A DNA stretch of 64,000 bases from Paraburkholderia polaris (GCF_012927345.1 NZ_JABBGJ010000013.1:62001-126000); one strand, 5' to 3'. Numbered from the stretch's first letter, positions 18,023-27,437 are shown. A program made the numbers and translations. The notes: generated by a model not told the origin, from the sequence alone.

Positions 18023-19165
18023 TCAGAAAGAATGGAACATGCCGATACGCGCCATGTTCTGGTGATTGGTGCTCGACGGCGTGAAGTTGTAGCCGATGTT
18101 CGCATCGACCCCGGACGACGCGCGCAGGAAGTCTGCGCCCGCATAGACCGACGTGCGCTTGGACAGTGCGTAGGTCGCGCCGACCGACAACGAATTCCAG
18201 TGTTGCCGTTCGAAGTCCGTGTGCTGCACACCGAGCACGCCGAATAACGCCGGCGTAAAGTTGTACATGCCGCCGAGTTCATAGACTTTCATCGAAGAAC
18301 TTTCGCCGTATCCCTTGAACGTCGTGTCGGTGAAGTTGCCCATCACGGTCAGCTTGCTGATCGTGTAGCTTGCGCCGACGCCGAACGTGCCCTGGCTGTC
18401 GACGTTGAACGGGGTATCGGCGAACAGGTCAGTCACCGCGCCGGTCACCGGGTCACGCGTCGCGACGGTCTGTCCGAGGAACTGCGTGACACCGATCGCC
18501 GCATACGGATCGAGTGCAGCGAGCCCGTTGGGCTGGTTCAAACGTGTATAGGCCACCGACACGCCAACCGGACCGTTCGCATAGTTAGCGCCAGCGCTCC
18601 ACGCGCTGCCATTATGAAAGTCGCCCGCGCGATTGCTGAACGAGTACATCCCGCCGAACGAAAAGCCCTTGAAATCCGCGCTGGAGAATTTGACGGCGTT
18701 CTGCAGGCGGTCTCCGCCCACCCGGTCGAAGTCGCCCTGGTGGATCGAATAGCCGGTCGCGAATGCGCTAATGTTGTACTGAAGCAGATAGTCGTTGGTG
18801 AAATCGTACTGATTGCCGAAGGTCAGTGTGCCCCAATCGTTCGACAACCCGACATACGCCTGGCGGCCGAACTCGGCACCACCCTGCTTGAGCTTGCCTG
18901 TATTCAGCGCGAAGCCGTTCTCCAACCTGAATACCGCCTTCAGACCATTGCCCAGATCTTCGGTGCCCAGCAGGCCCCAGCGATTGCCGTACATCTTGCT
19001 ATCATCAGCACGATAGTTGTGCGCGCCACCTTCGTTCGACACATAGGTCAGACCCGTGTCGATCTTGCCGTACAACGTGACCGAACTCTGCGCGAACGCC
19101 ACAGGTTGCGCGACGAGCGTGCCAAAGCAAAGGCCGCAGGCGGCGTAAGCGAAGGTTTTTTTCAT
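18023..19165 (-). CDS. Outer-membrane porin embedded in the guanidino-acid cluster
   Basis: 380 residues. Signal peptide 'MKKTFAYAACGLCFGTLVAQPVAFA', then mature 'QSSVTLYGKIDTGLTYVSN'. It contains 'GRQAYVGLSNDWGTLTFGNQYDF' and ends with the outer-membrane signal 'ARIGMFHSF', giving a 16-strand general porin of the Burkholderiales type. It lies between the FAD dehydrogenase and aldehyde dehydrogenase genes on the same strand, so it is probably induced with the pathway and admits its substrate. It has clearly diverged from the porins at 7308 and 36836. Confidence 0.93.
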   Translation of the reverse strand: MKKTFAYAACGLCFGTLVAQPVAFAQSSVTLYGKIDTGLTYVSNEGGAHNYRADDSKMYGNRWGLLGTEDLGNGLKAVFRLENGFALNTGKLKQGGAEFGRQAYVGLSNDWGTLTFGNQYDFTNDYLLQYNISAFATGYSIHQGDFDRVGGDRLQNAVKFSSADFKGFSFGGMYSFSNRAGDFHNGSAWSAGANYANGPVGVSVAYTRLNQPNGLAALDPYAAIGVTQFLGQTVATRDPVTGAVTDLFADTPFNVDSQGTFGVGASYTISKLTVMGNFTDTTFKGYGESSSMKVYELGGMYNFTPALFGVLGVQHTDFERQHWNSLSVGATYALSKRTSVYAGADFLRASSGVDANIGYNFTPSSTNHQNMARIGMFHSF

Positions 19166-19246
19166 TTATGGTCTCCCTGATTGAATGCCGTTTGTTGTCC
19201 TAAAGGACGAAAATTGAATACCCCATAATGCGCATCGATAAGGCGC

Positions 19247-20650
19247 CTAGACGTCGATCATCTTTCCCGGATTGAGCGTGCCGCGCGCATCGAACAGCCG
19301 CCGCAAGTCCGCCATCAGCGCGAGCCGCTGCGGGTCGCCATAGCGGCGCAAAGCAGCCTTCTTTTCGACACCGATACCGTGTTCGGCCGACAAGGAACCG
19401 CCCAGTGCGGGCAGTCTTTCGTAAATCAGGTGTTCGATCGCTTCGTGGCGCGTCGCAAGCTCCCGGTCCGCGGCCAGCATGATGTGCAGATTGCCGTCGA
19501 GAAAATGCCCGAAGACGAACACCTTGATAGCCGGGTCGAAGCGCGCCAGCGCGTCGCTGAGCGCGCGCACGTAGCAGTCGAGCTCAGGCACGGGCAGCGC
19601 GACGTCGAACGACAGTTGAAAGGCACCCTGATGCGCGACGGCGTCCGAGTCCTCGCGCAACAGCCAGATCTTCTCGCGCTGCGCCCTCGTATGCGCGAGA
19701 ACGCAATCGGTCAGCACGCCGTCTTCGAGCGCGCTGCCGAGCAGGTCCTCCAGTTGCGCGTTCATGTCGAGCGCAACGTCGTGTGCCACTTCGACGATCA
19801 GGTATAGCGGACAATCGGTCAGCCCGAGCGCGGCGAGCTCCGGGTGTGCTTGCCGCACGCAGGCAGCGTAGCCGTGCCACATGATTTCCAGCGCCAGCAG
19901 CCTGCCGTGGTGGACGGTTCGCAAGCGGTGCGCCAACTCGATCGCGGCATCGAGATTCTCGATACCAAGCAGCGCGGTGGCGGCCGGCGTCTGCAACGGC
20001 GTGAGCTTGAGCACCGCGCGCGTCACGATGCCCAGTGTACCGTCCGAGCCGATGAACAGCTGCTTCAGGTCGTAACCGGTATTGTTCTTGGTCAGCGCGT
20101 TGAGATCGCGATAAACCCGCCCATCGGCGAGTACTACCTCGATGCCGAGCACACGCTCGCGCATCATTCCATGACGAAACGCGCGGATGCCGCCTGCGTT
20201 ATGGGCGATCAACCCGCCGATGGTTGCCGAGTCGCGCGACGCGAGATCGATCCCAAGGTCGAGTCCTGCCGCATGCAGCGCATCGCTCAATTGGGCGAGC
20301 GTCACGCCCGCTTCGACGGTCACCGTCGAGCTGGCCGTGTCGATCGCGACGATGCGGTTCATCCGCCGCATCGAGACAATCACGTCGTCTTCGCGCGACG
20401 ATGCACCGCCCACCAGCCCTGTCAGCCCACCGTGCGGCACCATCGCCCGGCCATGTGCCGCGCAGCACGCAACCACACGCGCGAGCTGATCGGTATCGCC
20501 CGGCGACACCATGATGCGGGCGGCCAGATTGTCCGCACCATAGCCTCGATCGAGTAACGCGATCTGCTCGTCGGTCCGCAACCCGTCGTCACCGACGATG
20601 GCGCGCAGCGCAGCCACCAAAGCCCGAGCCGCATGATTCACGGAATTCAT
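19247..20650 (-). CDS. FAD-linked 2-hydroxyacid dehydrogenase (GlcD/D-2-hydroxyglutarate dehydrogenase type)
   Basis: 467 residues. I choose the ATG at 20650, which overlaps the AruI-like stop as ATGA, over the in-frame ATG 12 nt upstream. The PCMH FAD domain has 'MVPHGGLTGLVGGASSRED' near 67-85 and 'GIDLASRDSATIGGLIAHNAGGIRAFRHGMMRE' near 128-160. The C-terminal domain ends 'LGGSLSAEHGIGVEKKAAL' with the conserved 'AEHGIG' of GlcD, D-lactate and D-2-hydroxyglutarate dehydrogenases. It would oxidise a (D)-2-hydroxy acid to the 2-keto acid and pass electrons to a flavoprotein or the respiratory chain. Translational coupling to a 2-keto-acid decarboxylase suggests the product feeds that enzyme. 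Confidence 0.92.
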   Translation of the reverse strand: MNSVNHAARALVAALRAIVGDDGLRTDEQIALLDRGYGADNLAARIMVSPGDTDQLARVVACCAAHGRAMVPHGGLTGLVGGASSREDDVIVSMRRMNRIVAIDTASSTVTVEAGVTLAQLSDALHAAGLDLGIDLASRDSATIGGLIAHNAGGIRAFRHGMMRERVLGIEVVLADGRVYRDLNALTKNNTGYDLKQLFIGSDGTLGIVTRAVLKLTPLQTPAATALLGIENLDAAIELAHRLRTVHHGRLLALEIMWHGYAACVRQAHPELAALGLTDCPLYLIVEVAHDVALDMNAQLEDLLGSALEDGVLTDCVLAHTRAQREKIWLLREDSDAVAHQGAFQLSFDVALPVPELDCYVRALSDALARFDPAIKVFVFGHFLDGNLHIMLAADRELATRHEAIEHLIYERLPALGGSLSAEHGIGVEKKAALRRYGDPQRLALMADLRRLFDARGTLNPGKMIDV

Positions 20651-22257
20651 CGCGGCTCCCATTCGAAACGGCCGGCGTCGATTTCGAGCACCAGTGGTTC
20701 ATTACGCTGCGCCTGCGCGATCAGCGCGGCGCGCAGATCGGCCAGTCCAGACGGCGCCCGATAGGCCACGCGATAGCCGGCCGCGAGCGCCGCGAAGTCC
20801 GGCGTTTCGATATCCACACCGAGCGGCTCGACTTCATTGCGCACCATTGCGTCGCGGATTTCGCGGTAGCCGTGACTGTTCCAGATCACTACCGTTATCC
20901 CCGCTGCCGCCTCGCGCGCCGCGGCCAGTTCGCCCAGCGTGAACTGCACCCCGCCGTCGCCGACCAGCGCGATCACGGGCCGTGCCGGACACCCTAGCTT
21001 CGCGCCGACCGCGGCGGGCAACCCGTAACCCAGCGTGCCGTACCCGGTGGCCGAGTTGAACCATGAGGCCGGCGTGGGCGCGCGATAGCTGACTGCACCG
21101 CGGTAAACCGGCTGAGTGGAATCGCCCACCACGATGGTGTCAGGCGCCGCGTCGCGCAAGGTTTCGAGCAATGCATCGAAGCGCCGGCCGGTCGCATCCG
21201 CGTGCGCCCACACCGCGGCATTCACCTCGGCGACGCTCGTGTGCGCCCAGTCCATGTCGCCGCCCAGTTCGCGCGGATCGGCCAGCAGATCGTCGAGCAC
21301 CGCCGCCGCGTTGCCCACCACTGGCAATGCAGCCGCATGGGCGCCGAGCGCCTGGATCGGGTCAATGTCGATGCGTACGAGCGGCGCGCGCAGCTTGAGT
21401 GGCCCGACGCCGAAAAAATCGTAATCCGTCTCGCCGAGCTCGGTGCCGATCGCCAGCACCACATCGGCTGCATCCAGCAATTGCCTCCCTTCCTTGAACG
21501 ACTGCACGCCGTCGAGCAGCAGTGGATGGTCCGGCGGCAACAGGCCGCGCGCATTGACCGTCAGCGCCACGGCCGCGCCAAGGCGCTCCGCCAGCGCGCG
21601 CACCTGAACAGCTGCATCGATCGCGCCGCCGCCCGCGAGCAGCACGCGGCGCGGCGACCTGGCAAGGAGTTCGCGCAGCGCGCCGATCGTCGCCGCAGAC
21701 GCGCCCGGCGCACGTGGCAGCGACCGAGGCGTCAGATCGACGTGCGAAGCATCGGCATCGAGCACGTCGAGCGGGATTTCGATGTGCACCGGTCGTGGTC
21801 TCGCACACGCAAACACCGTGAACGCGCGTGCGAGCACCTCGGGGAGTTCGTCGGGCCGGGTCAACGTATGACTGAACGCGCTGACCCCGGCGACCAGCGC
21901 CCGCTGGTCCGGCAACTCGTGCAACCGCCCGTGACCAAGGCGCAGATGCTCGCGCCGGTTCACGCTTGAGATCACCAGCATCGGCACCGAATCGCCATAC
22001 GCCTGTCCCATCGCCGTGGCGATATTGGTCATGCCGGGGCCGGTGATGATGAAACACACGCCGGGCCGGCGTGACGCGCGCGCGTAGCCGTCGGCCATGA
22101 ACCCCGCGCCCTGTTCATGGCGCGGCGTCACATGGCGCAAACCGCTGCCGGTGAGCGCACGATACAACTCGATCGTATGCACACCTGGAATGCCGAATAC
22201 CGTGTCGACGCCATAAGCTTCAAGCAGGCGTACGAGTGCCTTAGCGCAAGTGATCAA
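20647..22257 (-). CDS. aruI: 5-guanidino-2-oxopentanoate (2-ketoarginine) decarboxylase-like TPP enzyme
   Basis: 536 residues from a TTG start at 22257, chosen because GAAGGGAG lies just upstream and the family begins here; the frame stays open far upstream through a repeat. TPP-enzyme layout: activating glutamate E48 in 'RHEQGAGFMADGYARASRRPG', central domain from 'RRVLLAGGGAIDAAVQV', and the canonical 'GDGGVQFTLGEL' with 'WNSHGYREI' in the PP domain. The pattern 'SSVNRREHLRLGHGRLHELPDQRALV' is what I know from AruI, which decarboxylates 2-ketoarginine to 4-guanidinobutanal in the arginine transaminase pathway. The transaminase AruH is missing here, and 2-hydroxyacid dehydrogenases stand in its place. 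Another 2-keto acid cannot be excluded. Confidence 0.82.
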   Translation of the reverse strand: MITCAKALVRLLEAYGVDTVFGIPGVHTIELYRALTGSGLRHVTPRHEQGAGFMADGYARASRRPGVCFIITGPGMTNIATAMGQAYGDSVPMLVISSVNRREHLRLGHGRLHELPDQRALVAGVSAFSHTLTRPDELPEVLARAFTVFACARPRPVHIEIPLDVLDADASHVDLTPRSLPRAPGASAATIGALRELLARSPRRVLLAGGGAIDAAVQVRALAERLGAAVALTVNARGLLPPDHPLLLDGVQSFKEGRQLLDAADVVLAIGTELGETDYDFFGVGPLKLRAPLVRIDIDPIQALGAHAAALPVVGNAAAVLDDLLADPRELGGDMDWAHTSVAEVNAAVWAHADATGRRFDALLETLRDAAPDTIVVGDSTQPVYRGAVSYRAPTPASWFNSATGYGTLGYGLPAAVGAKLGCPARPVIALVGDGGVQFTLGELAAAREAAAGITVVIWNSHGYREIRDAMVRNEVEPLGVDIETPDFAALAAGYRVAYRAPSGLADLRAALIAQAQRNEPLVLEIDAGRFEWEPR

Positions 22258-22297
22258 GACGAACTCCCTTCGATAATGTCGCGTAGTACCTGTTGCC

Positions 22298-22357
22298 GTC
22301 AGACCGGGTCGCGTCAGACCGGGTCGCGTTAGACCGGGTCGCGTCAGACCGGGTCGC
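22298..22357. repeat. Four tandem 15-bp repeats across a stop codon
   Basis: Unit GTCAGACCGGGTCGC in four copies (22298-22312, 22313-22327, 22328-22342, 22343-22357); the third copy has one change (GTT for GTC). The last copy contains the stop codon of the guanidino hydrolase gene (22344-22346). The other three fill the gap before the AruI-like gene, each carrying the same in-frame Pro-Val-stop. Confidence 0.95.
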
Positions 22358-23258
22358 GCCGCAGCGGCTGGCACATGCAGTGCACGCCGCCGCCGCCGTT
22401 GGCGATCATGTCGATCTCCGGGTCGTAGACCTGGAAGCCCAGCGCCCTCAGGCGGTCCTTCAGGAAATGACTGCTGGCCGGCAGCAATACGCGATCGTTG
22501 CCGAGCGCGACCACGTTGCAGCCGAGTGTCATCGTATCCTTGAACGGCACCTCGATGATCTCGATCCCCTTGCCGCGCAGCCAGCTGACCACGCCGGGAT
22601 CGGTCGTTTCGATACACACGGCCGCGAGCTTCGGCGCCAGCATCACCACCATCAGATCGATGTGCACATAGTAAGGATCGATGTCGCACAGGCGCACCTC
22701 CCAGCCTTCCTTTTCGAACCAGCCCTTGAGTTGCAGCGCCCCTTGTTCCTGCGAACGGCCTTCGACGCCTTCCCAGCCGATCAGCACACAACCCGGCTCA
22801 ATGATGTCGAAATCGCCGCCTTCGAACGTGCCCGCGGTCACATAGTCGTAGATTGGAATGCCGAGTCGCTGATACGTTTCGATCGCGCGGAAGTTCTCGC
22901 CCCGCCGCCACCACTGCGCCATGTTCGTGATCACCGCGCCGTAGGGTGTCATCACCGACGAATCGCGCGCGAAGATCTGGTAGGGCAGTTCCGGATCCGG
23001 TGCATGGAAATGTACCTGCACGCCCGCCGAGCGATACGCGTCGACCATCTCCGCGTGCTGGCGCCGTGCGACCGTTGCATCGAACCGCAGACCGTTGCGC
23101 AGGCTCTTCTTGGACAGCGAGCTGGTCTCGAGCCATCGATAGTTTTCGGCCGGCCCGAGCAGCACGTCGCGCAGCAGCCCGTAGTCGCTATTGGCGCCCC
23201 AGTTGTCGAGCATCGGCGTATTGCCGTCTTCACGTCGATTTCGAAGATTGAACGTCAT
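22344..23258 (-). CDS. Arginine deiminase/dimethylarginine dimethylaminohydrolase-like guanidino hydrolase
   Basis: 304 residues of the pentein fold. Visible family marks are 'NWGANSDYGLLRDVLLGP' near 18-35, 'IFARDSSVMTPYGAVI' with the guanidine-site Arg-Asp, 'AGTFEGGDFDII' (E-G-G-D), the catalytic histidine in 'YYVHIDLMVVML', and the nucleophile C294 in 'GGGGVHCMCQPLRR' at the C-terminus. Members hydrolyse guanidino groups to ureido groups (arginine deiminase, DDAH) or transfer amidino groups. No signal peptide, so cytoplasmic. It stands between a carbamoylase gene and a 2-ketoarginine-decarboxylase-like gene, which favours conversion of a guanidino acid to its ureido derivative. Confidence 0.87.
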   Translation of the reverse strand: MTFNLRNRREDGNTPMLDNWGANSDYGLLRDVLLGPAENYRWLETSSLSKKSLRNGLRFDATVARRQHAEMVDAYRSAGVQVHFHAPDPELPYQIFARDSSVMTPYGAVITNMAQWWRRGENFRAIETYQRLGIPIYDYVTAGTFEGGDFDIIEPGCVLIGWEGVEGRSQEQGALQLKGWFEKEGWEVRLCDIDPYYVHIDLMVVMLAPKLAAVCIETTDPGVVSWLRGKGIEIIEVPFKDTMTLGCNVVALGNDRVLLPASSHFLKDRLRALGFQVYDPEIDMIANGGGGVHCMCQPLRRDPV

Positions 23259-23326
23259 GATTCGTAGTCCTTATTCACTGATTGACGATATTCCGCATAA
23301 AATTGCGGTGCACTGCCCAAAATGTT

Positions 23327-24574
23327 CTAGCGCATGCCGGCCAACTCGAGCACGGCGCCCAACAGCACGTTCGCGCCGGCGGTGATATGCGCGGGTTCGG
23401 CATCTTCCGCTTCGTTATGGCTCACGCCTTCGCGGCATGGAATGAAGATCATCCCGGTCGGCGCGACACGCGATACATAGACCGAGTCGTGGCCCGCGCC
23501 GCTCACCATCTCACAGGCGGGCAGCCCGAGCGCATCGGCCGCCCGCGCAACCGCGTCGACACACGACTTCGCGAAGCGGATCGCCGGGGAACGCCAGACT
23601 GCGTCGATCCGGTGAGTGACGCGGTGCCGTTCGCACGCCTGCGCGGCCAGCACGAAGAATGCTTCTTCCATCTGTCGCAGAATCGCCTCGTCCGGATGAC
23701 GCAGATCCACCGACAACACGATCCGGCCCGGCACCGTATTGCGCGAACCTGGGGCCACCGACAGATCGCCGAAGGTCACGCGGCTCGCGGGCGCATGTGC
23801 ATCGACCAGCGCGTAAAGCTGCTGCTGGATCTCGCACAACGCGCGGAACGGATCGCGCCGGTCGGCCATCGGCGTCGGACCCGCGTGCACTTCGCGGCCA
23901 TCGATCACGAGGTCATACCAGCGCATCCCTTGCACACCTGACACCACACCGATGGTCAGGCCGCGCTGCTCGAGAATCGGACCCTGCTCGATATGCAGTT
24001 CGAGCGCGGCCGCATAGGTCTGCCCGTGCACCGGGCGCTCGCCCGCGTAGCCGATGCGCGCCAGTTCGTCGCCGAGCGTCTGCCCCGCCTTGTCGGTACG
24101 CGACAGGCCGTAGTCGAGCGTAAACGCGCCGGCGAATACGCCGGAACCCACCATCGCAGGCGCGAAGCGCGCGCCCTCTTCATTAGTCCAGCTGGCGATC
24201 TCCAGTGGATGCACGGTTTGCACGCCGTTATCGTTCAGCGTCTGCGCGACTTCGAGCCCTGCCAGCACGCCGAGCACCCCGTCGAACTTGCCGCCGGTCG
24301 GCTGCGAATCCAGATGCGAGCCCACCAGCACCGGCGGCAACGTCGCATCGGCACCCGCGCGGCGGGCAAACAGATTACCGATCCGATCGACGCTGACCAT
24401 CAGGCCCGCCGCTTCACACCAGTTGCGAAACAGATCGCGGCCGCGCCGGTCGGTATCCGTCAGCGCCTGCCGATCGACGCCGCCGTTGGGCAGCGCGCCG
24501 ATCTGCGCCATGTCCATCAGACGCGACCACAGCCGCGCACCATCGACGCGCAATGCGCCGTTCATCGTTGTCAT
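23327..24574 (-). CDS. M20-family N-carbamoyl amino acid hydrolase/allantoate amidohydrolase-like enzyme
   Basis: 415 residues, the size of the hydantoinase/carbamoylase branch of M20. Metal ligands are visible: His and Asp in 'VGSHLDSQPTGGKFDGVLGV' (about 85-103), the Glu pair in 'TNEEGARFAPAMVGSG', His in 'ELHIEQGPILEQRG' and the last His in 'SGAGHDSVYVSRVAP'. The dimerisation domain starts near 'VQGMRWYDLVIDGREVHAGPTP'. The enzyme removes a carbamoyl group as CO2 and ammonia. Next to a guanidino hydrolase it would finish the breakdown of a ureido product to a free amine. It is followed by the guanidino hydrolase 68 bp downstream. Confidence 0.9.
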   Translation of the reverse strand: MTTMNGALRVDGARLWSRLMDMAQIGALPNGGVDRQALTDTDRRGRDLFRNWCEAAGLMVSVDRIGNLFARRAGADATLPPVLVGSHLDSQPTGGKFDGVLGVLAGLEVAQTLNDNGVQTVHPLEIASWTNEEGARFAPAMVGSGVFAGAFTLDYGLSRTDKAGQTLGDELARIGYAGERPVHGQTYAAALELHIEQGPILEQRGLTIGVVSGVQGMRWYDLVIDGREVHAGPTPMADRRDPFRALCEIQQQLYALVDAHAPASRVTFGDLSVAPGSRNTVPGRIVLSVDLRHPDEAILRQMEEAFFVLAAQACERHRVTHRIDAVWRSPAIRFAKSCVDAVARAADALGLPACEMVSGAGHDSVYVSRVAPTGMIFIPCREGVSHNEAEDAEPAHITAGANVLLGAVLELAGMR

Positions 24575-24585
24575 GCCAGATATCC

Positions 24586-25404
24586 TCAGTGAGTGAGCTG
24601 CCTGCGCGCCGCCAGATGCTGAAGCACCATCCGTCCGACCAGCACGGTCGTCGTGATCGCGAGCAGCAGGACGGAAATCGCTGCGACGCTCGGGCTGATG
24701 TTGTCGCGCAAGTCGGTCCAGATATGACGCGGCACCGTATTGACGTTAACGCTCGTGACGAACAGCGTCACCGAGATCTCCTCCCATGAGAGCGCCAGTC
24801 CGAGAAACAGCGTCGAAGCAATCGCCAGCTTGAGATTCGGCAACACCACGAGGAAGGTGGTCTGCATCAGGCCCGCGCCCAGATTGCGTGCCGCCAGTTC
24901 GATGCGCCGGTCGAGCTGCGCAAGCGCGACCATCATCGTTACGACGCAGTACGGCGCGATCATCACGATATGTGCGATCACGACGCCGGGCAGCGTGTCA
25001 TAGCCGATCGACGGCAACCACGCGCCGAGCTTCGTTTCCATGAAGTACAGCACCATCGCGGAGATCACGGGTGGAATCACCATCGGCACCAGCACCAGCG
25101 CGACCGTCGCCTTGACGATGCGCGAGCGCACATACCAGACGCCGACGCTGAACGCGACTGCCAGCACGGTTGCGATCACGCTCGCGCATGCCGCGACCAG
25201 CGCGCTCTGGACGATGCTCGACAGCCAGTCGCTGCTGCTGAACAACGCGTCGTAGTGGCGCAGCGACCAGTGCCCTTCCGGCATCGACAGATATCGCTTC
25301 GCCGTGAACGATACGGGTACCACGGCCAGCAGCGGGAACACCAGGAAGCTGATCGCGAACACGGCCATGATGCGGCTCACGCCGCCGGTTTGTTGTGCGC
25401 TCAT
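24586..25404 (-). CDS. ABC transporter permease, polyamine/PotC type
   Basis: 272 residues with six hydrophobic spans, beginning 'RIMAVFAISFLVFPLLAVVPV'. The EAA loop is 'ELAARNLGAGLMQTTFLVVLPNL' near 168-190. Its stop lies 11 bp before the carbamoylase start and only one base separates it from the PotB-type gene. Forms the inner-membrane channel with that partner; the PotC type suits cationic amines. Confidence 0.92.
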   Translation of the reverse strand: MSAQQTGGVSRIMAVFAISFLVFPLLAVVPVSFTAKRYLSMPEGHWSLRHYDALFSSSDWLSSIVQSALVAACASVIATVLAVAFSVGVWYVRSRIVKATVALVLVPMVIPPVISAMVLYFMETKLGAWLPSIGYDTLPGVVIAHIVMIAPYCVVTMMVALAQLDRRIELAARNLGAGLMQTTFLVVLPNLKLAIASTLFLGLALSWEEISVTLFVTSVNVNTVPRHIWTDLRDNISPSVAAISVLLLAITTTVLVGRMVLQHLAARRQLTH

Positions 25405-25405
25405 C

Positions 25406-26242
25406 TCAGTTCACCAGCTTGTTGACACGGCTCGCCCGCATCAGCAGCGCCGCCATCAGTCCGATAAAGGCCAGCAAGGTCACGCTCAACGCCGCACCGA
25501 GCCCCCAGTTGTTGGTCTGGAACATCTGCAGATACACGTATTCGGCGATCATCGCGGTCTGCCCGCCGCCGAGAATGGCCGGCGTGATGAAAAAACCGAG
25601 GCAGAACACGAACACGATCAGAAAGGCGCCGAGCAGGCCCGGCAGCGTCTGTGGCACGAGCACCGACCAAAAGGTGCGCAGTCCACCGGCGCCGAGACCC
25701 CGCGCGGCCAGCAACGTACGGCGATCGAGTTGGCGCATGCTCGACGCGAGCGGAAAGATCGCGTACGGCACCATGAAATGCACCATGCCGATCACCACAC
25801 CGAATTCGTTGCGCGTCATTTGCAGCGGTTCATGGATCAAGCCGAGTCCCATCAGCCACGCATTGAGAATGCCGTCGTTGCCGAGCGCGATCAGCCAGCC
25901 GAACGCGCGCACCAGCACTGAAATCCACATCGGCACGAACACCGCGAGCTCCACCACCCGCTGCCACGGCCGCGACGCGAACACCCAGCAATACGACAGC
26001 AGGTAGCCGATCGCCACCGCCAGCACGGTGGTGGTCAGGCAAAGCCTGAACGTGCGCAGCAGCACGTCGCGAATCGACGAGTCGGTGACGACTTGCCGAT
26101 ACTGCTCGAGCCCCGGCGTCGGCAAGGTCACGCTCCAGCCCATCACGCCAGCGAGCGGCAGGCCATAGAGCAGCAGCAGCAACAGCGGCAGCGGCGCGAT
26201 CAGCGCGGCGCGCTTGACGGTAGCGAAATTCACGGCGTTCAT
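25406..26242 (-). CDS. ABC transporter permease, polyamine/PotB type
   Basis: 278 residues, with membrane spans from 'ALIAPLPLLLLLLYGLPLAGVMGW' and an EAA loop 'LLAARGLGAGGLRTFWSVLVP'. It starts 7 bp after the binding-protein gene, so the importer genes are closely packed. It pairs with the PotC-type permease. Role: uptake of a cationic compound such as a polyamine or guanidino compound. Confidence 0.92.
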   Translation of the reverse strand: MNAVNFATVKRAALIAPLPLLLLLLYGLPLAGVMGWSVTLPTPGLEQYRQVVTDSSIRDVLLRTFRLCLTTTVLAVAIGYLLSYCWVFASRPWQRVVELAVFVPMWISVLVRAFGWLIALGNDGILNAWLMGLGLIHEPLQMTRNEFGVVIGMVHFMVPYAIFPLASSMRQLDRRTLLAARGLGAGGLRTFWSVLVPQTLPGLLGAFLIVFVFCLGFFITPAILGGGQTAMIAEYVYLQMFQTNNWGLGAALSVTLLAFIGLMAALLMRASRVNKLVN

Positions 26243-26249
26243 CGTTCGC

Positions 26250-27362
26250 TCACCGCGCCGAAAGCTTCAGGTATTGCTCGAGCGAACTCGCGTAGTTGTC
26301 CGCATACCATTCGCTATTCAGGCGGATCTGCTTCGCGAGGTTTTCGGGTGAGCCTGCGTCGCGCGCGCGCAGATTGGCCGGGATCATCGCGCGCGCCGCC
26401 GGATTGGCCGGGCTGTTGTTGGTCAGCTTGAACAGCTCGACCTGGGTTTTCGGGTCTTGCGCGTAGGCGATGAACTGCATCGCAGCCTGAGTGCCGCCCG
26501 GATTGTTCTTCAGCACCGCCCAGTCGCTCGGATTGACGAACGCGTTCTCGTAGCCCCATTTGATGCGGCCGTCGGTGTCGTCTTCGAGCAGCGTCGCACG
26601 CGTATTCCAGATCGCGCCCACTGACACGTCGCCATTCACCATCAACTGCTGGCTCTCGGCACCCGAGCCCCAGTAAGCGAGCACGTGCGGCTTCAGTTCA
26701 TCGAGCTTGCGCAGCGCGCGCGGCACGTCGAGCGGATACAGCGCGGACGGCGCCACGCCATCGGCCAGCAGTGCCGCTTCGAGCATCCCGTTCATCCACT
26801 TGTAGAGCGTGCGTTTGCCCGGAAACGCCTGCACGTTGAAGAAATCGGCCCACGTGCGCGGTCCTTTGGTGCCGAATTTCTTGCTGTCCCACGCGATCAC
26901 ATAGCTGAACAGATAGCTCGCGATCCCGTAGTCGTGCGCAAAACCCGGTGCAACCTTGTTGCGATCGATGATCTTGTAGTCGAGCGGCTGGCAGATGCCG
27001 GCACGCCCGAGCGTCAGCGCGGTGAACGGTTCGGCATCGACCACGTCCCAGCTCGGGTGGCCGCTCGCGGCCTGAGTGCGGATCGCGCCGTCGGTGGGGC
27101 CGCTGCCGTCGATCTTGACGGGCACGCCAGTCTGATGACTGAACGCATCGGTCCATGCCTTGCGGTATGCGTCGATCGCATCGCCGCCCCAGTTCACAAC
27201 CACGAGCTGCTTGCCCTGCGCAAAGCTGACGCCCGCGCGCAGCGACGCCGGCAATGCCGCCATCAGGCTCATCGCCTTGACGAAATTGCGGCGGCTGATC
27301 TTGCCCGCGCGTGCGCGGTCCATGAGGATCTCGATGCAGTCACTCTGATGGTGCTTGTCCAT
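26250..27362 (-). CDS. Polyamine-type ABC substrate-binding protein with Tat signal
   Basis: 370 residues of the PotD/spermidine-putrescine binding family ('LVVVNWGGDAIDAYRKAWTDAF', 'WDVVDAEPFTALTLGRAGICQPLD', 'NGDVSVGAIWNTRA', 'ENAFVNPSDWAVLKNNPGGTQAAMQFIAY'). The N-terminus carries a textbook twin-arginine motif, 'ISRRNFVKA' (R24-R25), followed by a hydrophobic stretch and 'SFAQ' as likely cleavage site. The protein is therefore exported folded through the Tat route, unlike most binding proteins. Periplasmic receptor of the importer encoded with the PotA/B/C-type genes. Confidence 0.9.
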   Translation of the reverse strand: MDKHHQSDCIEILMDRARAGKISRRNFVKAMSLMAALPASLRAGVSFAQGKQLVVVNWGGDAIDAYRKAWTDAFSHQTGVPVKIDGSGPTDGAIRTQAASGHPSWDVVDAEPFTALTLGRAGICQPLDYKIIDRNKVAPGFAHDYGIASYLFSYVIAWDSKKFGTKGPRTWADFFNVQAFPGKRTLYKWMNGMLEAALLADGVAPSALYPLDVPRALRKLDELKPHVLAYWGSGAESQQLMVNGDVSVGAIWNTRATLLEDDTDGRIKWGYENAFVNPSDWAVLKNNPGGTQAAMQFIAYAQDPKTQVELFKLTNNSPANPAARAMIPANLRARDAGSPENLAKQIRLNSEWYADNYASSLEQYLKLSAR

Positions 27363-27437
27363 GTGGCGCTCCGTTGTGGAAATGGTTATGTGCCGCGCGA
27401 CTCGATCAGGGTGGCATCGACGCGCGGTGAGGTCTCT

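Noticed and set aside
22298..22357. CRISPR-like array
   Set aside because: Units are contiguous 15-bp tandem copies without spacers and lie across a coding end; no cas genes nearby.
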